This document shows, piece by piece, positions 1 through 7,082 of a stretch of 31,405 nucleotides of DNA. How positions within the stretch are numbered: the first letter of the stretch is position 1; each line of letters opens with the position of its first letter. The notes below the pieces were generated by a model that was not told the origin of the DNA, did no database searches, and saw nothing but the letters and a program-made list of their open reading frames with translations. This DNA is from an uncultured Lachnospiraceae bacterium (GTDB taxonomy: Bacteria; Bacillota; Clostridia; Lachnospirales; Lachnospiraceae): contig CAJUJR010000029.1 of assembly GCA_910586605.1 (NCBI GenBank), positions 1-31,405 of the forward strand, written 5' to 3'. The translations under genes were made by a program, and so were the position numbers.

Positions 1-108
1 TTCAAGTTCGCGACGCTTGGAAAGTTTCTTCGTAAAATTCTGAATTTTAATCAAATCAGCTTCTGGCAGAGTTTGCATCATAGAGATTGTATTTTGGAGA
101 GTGCTCAT
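1..108 (-). CDS. Partial gene at left edge, N-terminal 36 aa of unknown protein
   Basis: An ATG at 106-108 on the minus strand is preceded by a strong AGGAGGAG ribosome site and opens a frame that runs off the window. The 36 visible residues begin MSTLQNTISMMQTLPEAD and end in a basic stretch. The length and style (short helical N-terminus, promoter with a small palindrome) would suit the antitoxin of a toxin-antitoxin pair, but that is a guess; the rest of the gene is outside the window. Confidence 0.6.
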   Translation of the reverse strand, partial: MSTLQNTISMMQTLPEADLIKIQNFTKKLSKRRELE

Positions 109-181
109 TTTAATCTCCTCCTCTCATATTTAAAACATCTATCATAGATGGGTGTTGGTATGCACAACTTCATCTGACTTT

Positions 182-210
182 ATTATAACATCTTATGAGC
201 TAAATATAAA
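182..210 (-). promoter_or_regulatory. Promoter of the left-edge gene
   Basis: On the minus strand TTTATA (205-210) and a perfect TATAAT (182-187) are separated by 17 bp. A short palindrome, CATCTA-tca-TAGATG at 136-150, lies between this promoter and the ribosome site and could be an operator. Confidence 0.5.
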
Positions 211-332
211 CAGTATTTTAAGAAAAAACTGGTTGTAGATTTTCCCTTAAAAAACCCACGGGATCAATCCGGCAGGCTTTTAATACATAAGTTACTCACA
301 GCCAGGCTGTGCATCGTTAAAGTGCTGTTGTA

Positions 333-446
333 TTATTTTATCTTTTTGCTTTTTGGCATTTGTACCGAAATTTCCGTCCCATCCCGAAATCGGAATATCA
401 GTTTTTGGTCGATACATACTGTGACGGATTCATAAAGTAGGAAAGG
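333..446 (-). pseudogene. Remnant of the C-terminus of a serine recombinase-like protein
   Basis: An open frame ending in TAA at 333-335 reads LLYESVTVCIDQKLIFRFRD followed by GTEI. This pattern (VTV, then a beta strand, then F-x-DGTEI) resembles the last strands of large serine recombinases of Firmicutes. There is no start codon or catalytic part. It is fused in frame to the TPR-like remnant immediately upstream, so it is probably the scar of a mobile element. Recognition is from memory of the family pattern only. Confidence 0.4.
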
Positions 447-568
447 CCATTCTTTTGCCTTTTTTAAATCGCCAGACTCATAGGCGACTTTCCCTGCTTA
501 TATTAGTTAAAGCTCTCATCCATTAATTCTTCAATTTTCTTCCCTAATTCCCCTTGGACATATCCCAT
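447..568 (-). pseudogene. Broken TPR gene
   Basis: A good ribosome site (GGAGGTTATTT) precedes ATG at 566-568, but the frame stops after 21 codons (MGYVQGELGKKIEELMDESF, N, stop). Continuing in another frame gives GKVAYESGDLKKAKEW, a typical TPR helix. The gene therefore has both an in-frame stop and a frameshift, and its 3' half is replaced by the recombinase-like remnant. It appears related in layout to the intact TPR gene that starts at 1001. Confidence 0.5.
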
Positions 569-584
569 AAATAACCTCCAATTT

Positions 585-1001
585 TTAAATAATATCTTTT
601 ATTAAATCAAAATATTTTCCTTCTTCCTCTTCAAAAATATCTTCCCCTTCACACATATATGCCTGTAAAATATTTTCCTTTGCTTTTTTCATATTGCCAA
701 GTTCATAATGGCATTCCCCAAGACGCAGTAAAATAAAAGGATTCCCTATGCCGTCAGGACATTTTAGTGCTTCCTGCAGGCATCTTTCTGCTTCATTATA
801 CCTGCTGCTTAAATAGTAAGCATCTCCTAAAGCAGCATATAACCATGTACCTGCCTCCCAGTCATATTTTGGTTCAGGCAATAGTCCAAGCGCTGCCTGA
901 TACTTTTTAATCGCACCCTCATAATCCTCTTCTTCAAGCAGCGTATCGCCATCTTCACTCCATTCAACAATTTTATCGTATAGTTCGTCCTCTAATTCCA
1001 T
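585..1001 (-). CDS. Small tetratricopeptide-repeat protein
   Basis: An acidic 138-aa soluble protein with about three TPR units: residues about 14-40 (DTLLEEEDYEGAIKKYQAAL), 50-80 (YAALGDAYYLSSRYNEAERC) and 87-115 (LLRLGECHYELGNMKKAKEN). There is no signal peptide or membrane segment. TPRs bind other proteins; no enzymatic role is visible. It sits downstream of the toxin/immunity end of the injection-system operon, separated from it by decayed sequence, and small acidic TPR proteins in such positions are often candidate immunity or accessory proteins. That role is inferred. The start at 1001 has a GAGGAA ribosome site. Confidence 0.75.
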   Translation of the reverse strand: MELEDELYDKIVEWSEDGDTLLEEEDYEGAIKKYQAALGLLPEPKYDWEAGTWLYAALGDAYYLSSRYNEAERCLQEALKCPDGIGNPFILLRLGECHYELGNMKKAKENILQAYMCEGEDIFEEEEGKYFDLIKDII

Positions 1002-1043
1002 ATTTCCTCTCCATGTATATTTTTTGACGATTCGTTACTATTC

Positions 1044-1121
1044 ACAGTCAATTTCTGGAAAAAGGCTAAAATCGTTGTGCTTGCATATAAGAATTTTAGC
1101 CTTTTCCCAGAAATTGACTGT
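1044..1121. repeat. 78-bp near-perfect inverted repeat
   Basis: Two 29-nt arms (1044-1072 and 1093-1121) match at 28 of 29 positions around a 20-nt loop. The outer edge reads ACAGTCAATTTCTGG. No long T-run follows on either strand, so this looks more like a small palindromic element or MITE than a plain terminator. Confidence 0.75.
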
Positions 1122-1136
1122 AAAGACTGTTCTTTT

Positions 1137-1201
1137 TTCATAAGATAGACAAAATTGCATAGCAATGACCTATGCCAAAGGCAGAGGGTCTATCGCATGA
1201 A
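1137..1201. repeat. Second inverted repeat with inner hairpin
   Basis: Arms TTCATAAGATAGAC (1137-1150) and GTCTATCGCATGAA (1188-1201) pair at 12 of 14 positions. An inner GCATAG/CTATGC stem lies within the loop. Poly-T and poly-A tracts flank the arms. It lies directly beside the 78-bp element. Confidence 0.65.
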
Positions 1202-1214
1202 AAAAAATGGCCGT

Positions 1215-1523
1215 GCATAGTAATGATAATCCAAAATGCTATAATCCCAAGACGACTTCCAACTTCTCCATCTACTTTCCAACACACGTAACAAATTTTA
1301 CACCATTATCTTCTGCCCAGGGCACAATTTTTTCACATAACTCTAGAATTCATTGTGGCGGCTCTTCTTCAAATTTCAAAACAATCCATATATTGTCTTT
1401 TGCAACATTTGGAAAATCCTCCTTAAATTTTCTTGAAAGACTAACTTAACCTAGATAATTTGAAGCTTTATCTAACAGAAACGACCGATACTTTCAGGAC
1501 AATCATACCATATAATTATTCAT
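1215..1523 (-). pseudogene. Decayed ORF of unknown family
   Basis: On the minus strand one frame carries protein-like sequence interrupted by several stops: FKEDFPNVAKDNIWIVLKF, then ILELCEKIVPWAEDNGVKF, then MEKLEVVLGL. A possible start is ATG at 1521-1523. The amino-acid make-up is that of a small acidic soluble protein, suiting a dead immunity or accessory gene, but I do not recognise the family. The plus-strand ORF here is only its shadow. Confidence 0.4.
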
Positions 1524-1566
1524 CACTCCGACATTTTCCTTAGTTTGCAATTCTATTCTTCTTGTA

Positions 1567-1601
1567 ACTACTTTTCCTTTAAGCTTTAAAGGAAAAGTAG
1601 T
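1567..1601. terminator. Perfect 15-bp hairpin downstream of the immunity gene
   Basis: A perfect 15-bp stem (1567-1581 with 1587-1601) and a 5-nt loop lie about 45 bp beyond the end of the immunity gene. There is no clear U-tract on the minus strand, so the hairpin is certain and its role as the operon terminator is inferred. Confidence 0.55.
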
Positions 1602-1647
1602 ATTATTTCCAAAAACCACTTTCAATTGCTCTGAATTATACTCAATA

Positions 1648-2187
1648 TTATTCAAATTCTGCTATTTCTTCCAACCATTCTTTTAATGCCTCTTTAGGAT
1701 TAAGCCTAATTGCTCGTTCTGTATTTTCATAAACAGGTGGCATAATCTCGGCATTGATTACTATTTTCATCCTATCATCCCCTATACCAAAAAGCCCCTC
1801 TTGATCAAGCACTGCCATCACTCTCTCCATTGCTTCAATTCTAAGATCTATTTCTTCCTCTATCTGTTCATCATCCAAATCCTCCATTCTATCATCAAAC
1901 AATTCTTCTAATTCTTCAAAAAACTCTTCACCATATGCATAATATGGTGAATCTGCATACGACCATTTATACTCTAATCTAACAGTTTCTATATCTTCAT
2001 CTGGCTCTATCTCTTCCTCCAATACCCTTTCCAATGCTTCCTCTGACCATGCAGAAATAACTGGACAATTTCCTTCCTCATCAGTAACCAAAGAACAATA
2101 ATAAAAATTTTCTTTATTCTCACTAAATAATTTCTTTATTGCCTTTCTTGTTGCTTCTTCTAATCTTTTTTCTAAATTGATATCCAT
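1648..2187 (-). CDS. DUF4303-like probable immunity protein
   Basis: A 179-aa, very acidic cytoplasmic protein with no signal or membrane segment. The N-terminal part NFYYCSLVTDEEGNCPVISA followed by WSEEAL, the central aromatic segment, the helix around ERVMAVLDQEGLFGI and the late RLNPKEAL match the layout I know for DUF4303, a family often found beside polymorphic toxins. It lies 34 bp downstream of the Hint-AHH toxin, and its acidity fits neutralising the very basic nuclease domain. It is visibly more AT-rich than the injection-system genes, as is the toxin C-terminus, suggesting the two were acquired together. The start at 2187 has an AGGAG ribosome site. The immunity role is inferred from position and charge. 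Confidence 0.7.
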   Translation of the reverse strand: MDINLEKRLEEATRKAIKKLFSENKENFYYCSLVTDEEGNCPVISAWSEEALERVLEEEIEPDEDIETVRLEYKWSYADSPYYAYGEEFFEELEELFDDRMEDLDDEQIEEEIDLRIEAMERVMAVLDQEGLFGIGDDRMKIVINAEIMPPVYENTERAIRLNPKEALKEWLEEIAEFE

Positions 2188-2221
2188 CCTTTTTCTCCTT
2201 TATAATTTTATTTTAATCATG

Positions 2222-3424
2222 CTACAATTCTCTGCCTATTTTTCTTAATTCTGCCCTTAAAGCTCTTCTTGTCGCCTTTTGTCCACGTCCAGATTCCTTC
2301 ATTCTTTTTTCAACTTGATGCAATCTCTCATTTACTTGCTTTTGAAATTTTCTCGTATGTGTTAAATTATGTGGTCTTGGATGTCCTAATGGAACACCAT
2401 TTGCAGCATCATTAACATTAATTTTATATTTTCCCAATAATTTTCTCGAATCCGCAGCCGCTGCCCAATGCCCTTTTTTACCAGTAGATGCTACCAGATG
2501 TGCCGCTGCCTGATTCTTTCCTACAGGCCTATTTTCCCTTGCCAAATTTTTCCTTAATATCTTTGAATTTTTAGAAGTTTTTCTTCCATGGCCACGATGC
2601 CCCTTGCCATTATGTACATAAACCCGCGCTTTCCCTACAAAGTAAGATGCCCATTCCTTCACATGCAGGTTATAAGTCGGCACTTTCTCTTCATGCCTTA
2701 CCTTTACAATTTTCGTTATCTGCGCCGGGCCGTCCATCGTTTCTACAATATCGCCTTCCCGCAGGTTAATGGCCGATACCCAGCCCTGTTCCTTTACATA
2801 AACCGGATGGTATGCAGTTGTCTTAATTTCCTCCTCCCCATCCAGCCAGATATGGTAAACCGTATGCGTCCCGGTACAGAATACCTCTTCCACTTCCTGG
2901 ATTCCGGTTTCCCCGGTTTTTTCATCCCTGGAATAAATATCGTCACCTTTTTGCATTTCCCTGATAGGGCGGTATCCACGGCTAGTAAAAACAGGAGTAT
3001 CACCAGTAAAACATTTATCGCCGGTACACTTTCTCTTAAATAAATTTTTAAATTTCCCCCATAGGTCTTTTAACTTCTGCCCTGCCTTTTTCGCCCCGGT
3101 CTTTGCTTTTCCGCGCAATGCGCCCAGCATTTTTTTCATCCCCTTGGCTTTTGACAAGGCGCTCATTTCCTTCATCCCTTTTAACCCAGCTTTGGCAGCT
3201 TTTGCAGATTTACTTGCCAATGCCATCGTATCGCCGACCCCAGGAATCGCAGAAACCACGCTGGACGCTGCATTCATCCAGTCCCCTTCTGCTGCATAAA
3301 TTGCGGCATTTGCCATATCCGCCACCGCCCCCACGCCTGGGATAAAGCCTGCCACATCAAGAACCCCATGAATTGCGCCTGAATGTTCTTTTACAAAGGA
3401 TGAAATCCCGCTAAGAAAGCCCAT
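2222..3424 (-). CDS. Polymorphic toxin: hydrophobic N-terminus, Hint autoprotease, AHH-type nuclease
   Basis: A 400-aa modular effector. Residues about 20-70 form a glycine/alanine-rich helical region (DVAGFIPGVGAVAD; SAIPGVGD) of the kind seen at the N-termini of polymorphic toxins. Residues 70-135 are a lysine-rich linker. Residues 138-272 are a Hint domain: Cys138 in CFTGDTPVF, the TAYHPVYV block near 203-210 and terminal VHN (270-272), where self-cleavage would release the C-terminus. Residues 273-400 are a basic nuclease-like domain of the AHH (HNH/EndoVII) class: AAHLVAS near 307-313, then INVNDAANGVPLGHPR and a late KQVNERL. The usual A-H-H reads A-A-H, so the first histidine is absent. 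The gene follows the VgrG-like spike and precedes a probable immunity gene, marking it as injected cargo. DNA is the likely target, by family. Confidence 0.85.
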   Translation of the reverse strand: MGFLSGISSFVKEHSGAIHGVLDVAGFIPGVGAVADMANAAIYAAEGDWMNAASSVVSAIPGVGDTMALASKSAKAAKAGLKGMKEMSALSKAKGMKKMLGALRGKAKTGAKKAGQKLKDLWGKFKNLFKRKCTGDKCFTGDTPVFTSRGYRPIREMQKGDDIYSRDEKTGETGIQEVEEVFCTGTHTVYHIWLDGEEEIKTTAYHPVYVKEQGWVSAINLREGDIVETMDGPAQITKIVKVRHEEKVPTYNLHVKEWASYFVGKARVYVHNGKGHRGHGRKTSKNSKILRKNLARENRPVGKNQAAAHLVASTGKKGHWAAAADSRKLLGKYKINVNDAANGVPLGHPRPHNLTHTRKFQKQVNERLHQVEKRMKESGRGQKATRRALRAELRKIGREL

Positions 3425-3438
3425 ACTACCGCCCCCTT

Positions 3439-5283
3439 TTAATTCTCCTTAATCAGAGTTGCCTTCATGTCAATATTCCCATTCATTTTAATGGAACTTC
3501 CCTTGCAGGATTCTTCCAATGTACTAGAGGCTGACAGCGACAGCTTTTTCCCAGAAGATACTTCCAGGTTCTGGGAAGATGAGACATTCATTGCCTTTGT
3601 GCTTGAAATGTCCATTGTCTTTTTTGCATCTATAGCAACTGCCTTTCCAGAAGACACAATTACGCCCTTTCCGCCGCTTTCTAACTTTACTTCATTGTCC
3701 TTACATTTAATTTCTAGGGTCTGCTTTGACTCCGTTTCCAGTTTCTGGTCTGCAACAATCTGCATCTCATTGCTTGATTTCGCAGTAAATTTCCCTGTGC
3801 TTTCTATATCCATCGTATCGCCGCCTGTCACTTTTATCGGTTTTGCCGCAGACATTTCAATCCCTGTTGCAGGCGTTTCAAACTTCATATTATTTTCCCG
3901 GCAAGTCATTGTAATCGAATCTGCCGCATCAACAATTAAATTCTTCCCAGAATGGATGCTAAAATCATTTGTACTGGTCATGGAAATCTGGTCGCCGCTT
4001 GTAACAGTAACGCTTCCGCCGCTCGTAACATTTACAGCCTTATCTGTAATAATATCTACGCCCCCATTTTGGTTTATCCTGATATACGTAACATCATCAT
4101 TTGCTGTAATCAGTATTTCATCCTTATCAAACTTAACTTCCTTCCCAAGCGCCGTGCGCAGGTATTTTACCTGTGGGTCTGCCGTCTTTTCTGTGTCTTC
4201 CTGCCGGACAGACTGTACCGCATATGCGTCGTTTTCGTCCTCTGTCGGGAAGACAACCTGCACCGTGTCCCCTTCTTCTGGCATCACATACCACCCAGTA
4301 TGCCCTTCTGTAGAATACCCCGTTGCATAAGGGAATGCATATGCTTTTCCTGCATCCTGGCTTCCATCAACCGCCAGGTGCACAATCACCGTATCTGCCT
4401 CTGCTTTTAAAACCGTCCCATTCAGCGTCAGGCCGCTGGCATATGGGTGGACAGCCTCTTTCACAGACAGCCCATTCTTTGTTGTCAGGCCGTAGCGGCA
4501 GGTAAAGACAGAGCCTTTCAGGGAAATATCAGCTTCCTTTACATACAGCGCCTTCCCTTTCCTCTTTACCATATCGCCAACTTCCAGTGCAGCGTGGTCT
4601 GTCTGCAATGTATACTCCACAGCATCCCCTTCTTCATAAGAAACCTCGCTACACTGGGACAGCTTCCGGTAACGGGACACTTTTTTCCTTACAGAAAAAT
4701 CAGCATCTTCTCCTGCCTCATCCTTATATTCCTCTCCCTCTGGCACGCCAAAAGCAAAAGAAGGCTTTGTTTCCTTTGGGTCTGGCACAAGGACACTATT
4801 ACTATGGGAAGCAAGCCTTTTTAAAAATTCCCAGTCTGTCTCCCTGTATTCTAAAAGAAGGTTTTTTACTGTCTTCTCTTTTGCATGGCACGCAACGCTC
4901 CCTCCGGCTTCCCCTGCAAGCTGTTTTGCAATTGCATAATAACTCATCCCATTTTCCTGGAAAGACCGTTTTTTCTCTTCTTTATCCAGCTTAATGGTCC
5001 AGGATACAGCTTCCGCTTCCAGATAATACACACCACTCTCACAGACAATGCCAATATCGGTTGCCACGCCGCAAAACAGCGTGTTCCCATCTTCTTTCAA
5101 TGTAACTGCCTTTTCCTCCCAGTCTTCCTCAATCAGGCTTTCTTCCTCTCCCTCTTTTAAAACCCCCCGGAAATGCAGCCTTGCATGTTCATTTGCCTTT
5201 TTCAGCAACCGCAGCTCTGTAATCCGTTCCATTGAAAACGGCTCTACCTCATACCTTCCAACTTCCTGCAATTCCATATTCAT
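3439..5283 (-). CDS. VgrG-like spike protein
   Basis: A 614-aa spike of the contractile tail family. Residues about 1-280 correspond to the gp27-like base (phage late-control D type; note YYAIAKQLAGEAGG and TDWEFLKRLASHSNSVLVPD). Residues about 280-360 form the gp5-type OB fold, with GWYVMPEEGDTVQVVFP. From about 375 to the end lies a long beta-helix of short repeats rich in T, S, G and K (for example GGSVTVTSGDQISM). There is no enzymatic C-terminal extension, so cargo must be carried by separate proteins; the toxin gene follows after 14 bp. In the assembled machine it would cap the tube and carry the PAAR-like tip encoded two genes upstream. Start at 5283 follows GGAAGGGG. Confidence 0.88.
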   Translation of the reverse strand: MNMELQEVGRYEVEPFSMERITELRLLKKANEHARLHFRGVLKEGEEESLIEEDWEEKAVTLKEDGNTLFCGVATDIGIVCESGVYYLEAEAVSWTIKLDKEEKKRSFQENGMSYYAIAKQLAGEAGGSVACHAKEKTVKNLLLEYRETDWEFLKRLASHSNSVLVPDPKETKPSFAFGVPEGEEYKDEAGEDADFSVRKKVSRYRKLSQCSEVSYEEGDAVEYTLQTDHAALEVGDMVKRKGKALYVKEADISLKGSVFTCRYGLTTKNGLSVKEAVHPYASGLTLNGTVLKAEADTVIVHLAVDGSQDAGKAYAFPYATGYSTEGHTGWYVMPEEGDTVQVVFPTEDENDAYAVQSVRQEDTEKTADPQVKYLRTALGKEVKFDKDEILITANDDVTYIRINQNGGVDIITDKAVNVTSGGSVTVTSGDQISMTSTNDFSIHSGKNLIVDAADSITMTCRENNMKFETPATGIEMSAAKPIKVTGGDTMDIESTGKFTAKSSNEMQIVADQKLETESKQTLEIKCKDNEVKLESGGKGVIVSSGKAVAIDAKKTMDISSTKAMNVSSSQNLEVSSGKKLSLSASSTLEESCKGSSIKMNGNIDMKATLIKEN

Positions 5284-5305
5284 TCACCCCTTCCTGCCAG
5301 CCTGT

Positions 5306-5878
5306 TTAGGCATGGCGTACTGTCCCAAGCATCTGCAAAAAAAGTCCCTTCCAATCCTCATAGTCTTCCTCCAGGCAATTGCAGGAACCAATGAGCAAAC
5401 GTCCTTTTAAAGCTGAAAAAAACATCAGGTTATAAATATCTGTATCAATCGCCGGCGTCACAAAATCAAACCATGCCAAACGACCTTTCTCTGCTTCCAC
5501 CGTCCCCGCTTCTAACATTTCAGAAGCAGGCTGGACTTTTTCGACAATCTCTTTCATATAACCACGGATTTCCTCTTCCTGCCCTTCCTTTAAAGTTTCC
5601 CTTTTATGGGAAAATGTAATATTTACCGTAGTTTCTTGATTTGTATAAATTACGTCTGGCCGGTTCTCGTTTGGGTATTTTAACCTGGCAAGCTCCTTGC
5701 TAAGCGGCCCAAACCCATCCGGCATCCACATCCACATCTTTCCCTGGAGCACTTCCCGCTCTTGGAAATCAATATTTTCCCCTGCCACTAAAACGGTTCC
5801 ATCCTTAATATTCTTTACCGTTTCCTCACGCTCTTCCCGCAAAAGGTTAATAAAACCTTCATCCCCATACTCTTTCAT
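5306..5878 (-). CDS. DcrB/DUF1795-like protein, possible effector chaperone
   Basis: A 190-aa soluble protein. Its middle (MWMPDGFGPLSKELARLKYP, then NENRPDVIYTN, then TVNITFSH) and its end (FFSALKGRLLIGSCNC) match the alternating-strand pattern of the DcrB/DUF1795 fold. In Proteobacterial type VI systems, Eag chaperones of this fold bind hydrophobic N-terminal regions of effectors. Here the gene sits between the PAAR-like tip and the spike, close to a toxin with a hydrophobic N-terminus, so a loading role is a reasonable inference. I chose ATG at 5878 because GAGGTGG precedes it; the longer ORF start at 5890 has the ribosome site inside it. The family call is moderate, the chaperone role tentative. 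Confidence 0.55.
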   Translation of the reverse strand: MKEYGDEGFINLLREEREETVKNIKDGTVLVAGENIDFQEREVLQGKMWMWMPDGFGPLSKELARLKYPNENRPDVIYTNQETTVNITFSHKRETLKEGQEEEIRGYMKEIVEKVQPASEMLEAGTVEAEKGRLAWFDFVTPAIDTDIYNLMFFSALKGRLLIGSCNCLEEDYEDWKGLFLQMLGTVRHA

Positions 5879-5917
5879 AGTCCACCTCATTTCTCAGTGC
5901 TCTTTTAAAAAGCACCC

Positions 5918-6241
5918 TTACTGCCCATCGTCTTTTATTTTTAACATGCCAGCCCCTACTGGGCAGACTGCCATAGATTTATTTAAAAGAGCCGGCATCC
6001 CTCCAACCAATACATTATTCTTGCCATTCAGCCAAACCACGCAGGCAGGCGTACATGGCAAATGCGTCGTTTTACATACGCCAAACGGCCCGACATTGAC
6101 ATATGGAATACAGTCCATAATATTTGCCCTGTCTTTCCCTTTCAGCTTTACACGCCGCCCCGGCGTTGTCCGGAGCGGAACATCCACCGTCCCCATGGTA
6201 CAGCTTACTTTTGCCCCGTTTACTACATAAGATTGACCCAT
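5918..6241 (-). CDS. PAAR-like tip protein (DUF4280)
   Basis: A 107-aa protein starting MGQSYVVNGAKVSCTMGTVD, with glycine turns and conserved cysteines and histidine (C14; KTTHLPCTPACVVW; NNVLVGGMPALLN; AVCPVGAGML). This is the DUF4280 pattern, a PAAR-like family expected to fold into a small cone on the tip of the spike. The cysteines and histidine could bind metal at the apex, as in PAAR proteins. It carries no extension domain, so it is a plain tip. It is encoded just upstream of the DcrB-like and spike genes. Start at 6241 follows GAGGTGAGG. Confidence 0.82.
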   Translation of the reverse strand: MGQSYVVNGAKVSCTMGTVDVPLRTTPGRRVKLKGKDRANIMDCIPYVNVGPFGVCKTTHLPCTPACVVWLNGKNNVLVGGMPALLNKSMAVCPVGAGMLKIKDDGQ

Positions 6242-6308
6242 AACCTCACCTCATTCCTATAACTTGCCAAAGCTAATAATTCGTTCCATTTTTATTACCA
6301 AACACATA

Positions 6309-7079
6309 CTAAAATACAGCAGGGCCTTGCTTCCTCTGCCTTTGCTGCATTACTTTGTTCCCTGTGCCTGCAATCTGCACTAAGCATTGGTAGATTTCAC
6401 TTTGGCTCAGTTCCTGATATGGCCTGCCAAGCCTGCGGCTAATATACCAAAGAAGGCAGTCCCTTGGCACAGGCGGATGATCCAGGCAAAGCAATGCAAA
6501 GCTGATATCTGTTTCTTTCGCCGACTGGTTTTCCAGAACCATCCTGGCAAACACCTGCAAAAGCATTGGGGCAATTGTACTGCCGCCAGGCCCTGCATAA
6601 GGGACCTGCGTAATATCAAGCGTATTAAAAGAAGTGCAAAAGTCCTGCAAATCACGGTAATCCTTCCTTAGACGCGCTCCCTTTGACAAACGGAACCTGC
6701 CAAGCTCCATCCCATTTTTTTCCTGGCTCCCTTCCTCTATATGAATTTCCAGGGGGCAGACAGAAAAATCTTCCGTCGAAAAACCTTCGCGAAAGCAAAG
6801 CTTCACTCTTACCAGGCAATCAAATAAAGCAAATGGGATAACTTCCTTCTCTGCCAGCACAACCTGCCCCTGATGCCATACAGCACCAGCAGAAACGGTA
6901 AGCTCCCCTTTTCCATCCTTCCCTTCCCTATACGTAATATCAAACCCAAAAAGGATTCCATCTGCCCAGCCATCCATACCAAGTTCTATAAAACGGTATG
7001 GAAAATCCCGCAAGGCTTCCAGCCCCTCCTTTTTTAGTACCCTGCCTTTCTGAAACAATGGTTTTCTATATTCCTGCAT
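6309..7079 (-). CDS. Unrecognised injection-system protein, possible baseplate or fibre-adaptor component
   Basis: A 256-aa soluble protein. The first half (ELGMDGWADGILFGFDITYR, then GKGELTVSAGAVWHQGQVVL) has the beta-rich layout of phage baseplate or tail-fibre connector N-termini, in which a short motif precedes a G-x-L-x-V-x-x-G-x-x-x-x-x-G strand pattern. The second half is helical (TIAPMLLQVFARMVLENQSA; DCLLWYISRRLGRPYQELSQ). It lies between the actin-like ATPase and the PAAR-like tip, 3 bp after the former, and so belongs to the structural part of the operon. I do not recognise a family; the structural idea is inference. ATG at 7079 is preferred (GGGAGG eight bases before) over the adjoining TTG. 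Confidence 0.6.
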   Translation of the reverse strand: MQEYRKPLFQKGRVLKKEGLEALRDFPYRFIELGMDGWADGILFGFDITYREGKDGKGELTVSAGAVWHQGQVVLAEKEVIPFALFDCLVRVKLCFREGFSTEDFSVCPLEIHIEEGSQEKNGMELGRFRLSKGARLRKDYRDLQDFCTSFNTLDITQVPYAGPGGSTIAPMLLQVFARMVLENQSAKETDISFALLCLDHPPVPRDCLLWYISRRLGRPYQELSQSEIYQCLVQIAGTGNKVMQQRQRKQGPAVF

Positions 7080-7082
7080 CAA

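Noticed and set aside
1207..1449. 80-aa plus-strand ORF
   Set aside because: It is the antisense of the decayed minus-strand ORF, has no ribosome site and has no recognisable protein character.
3467..4330. 287-aa plus-strand ORF inside the spike gene
   Set aside because: It is a long shadow produced by the biased codons of the beta-helix repeats; the minus strand holds the real gene.
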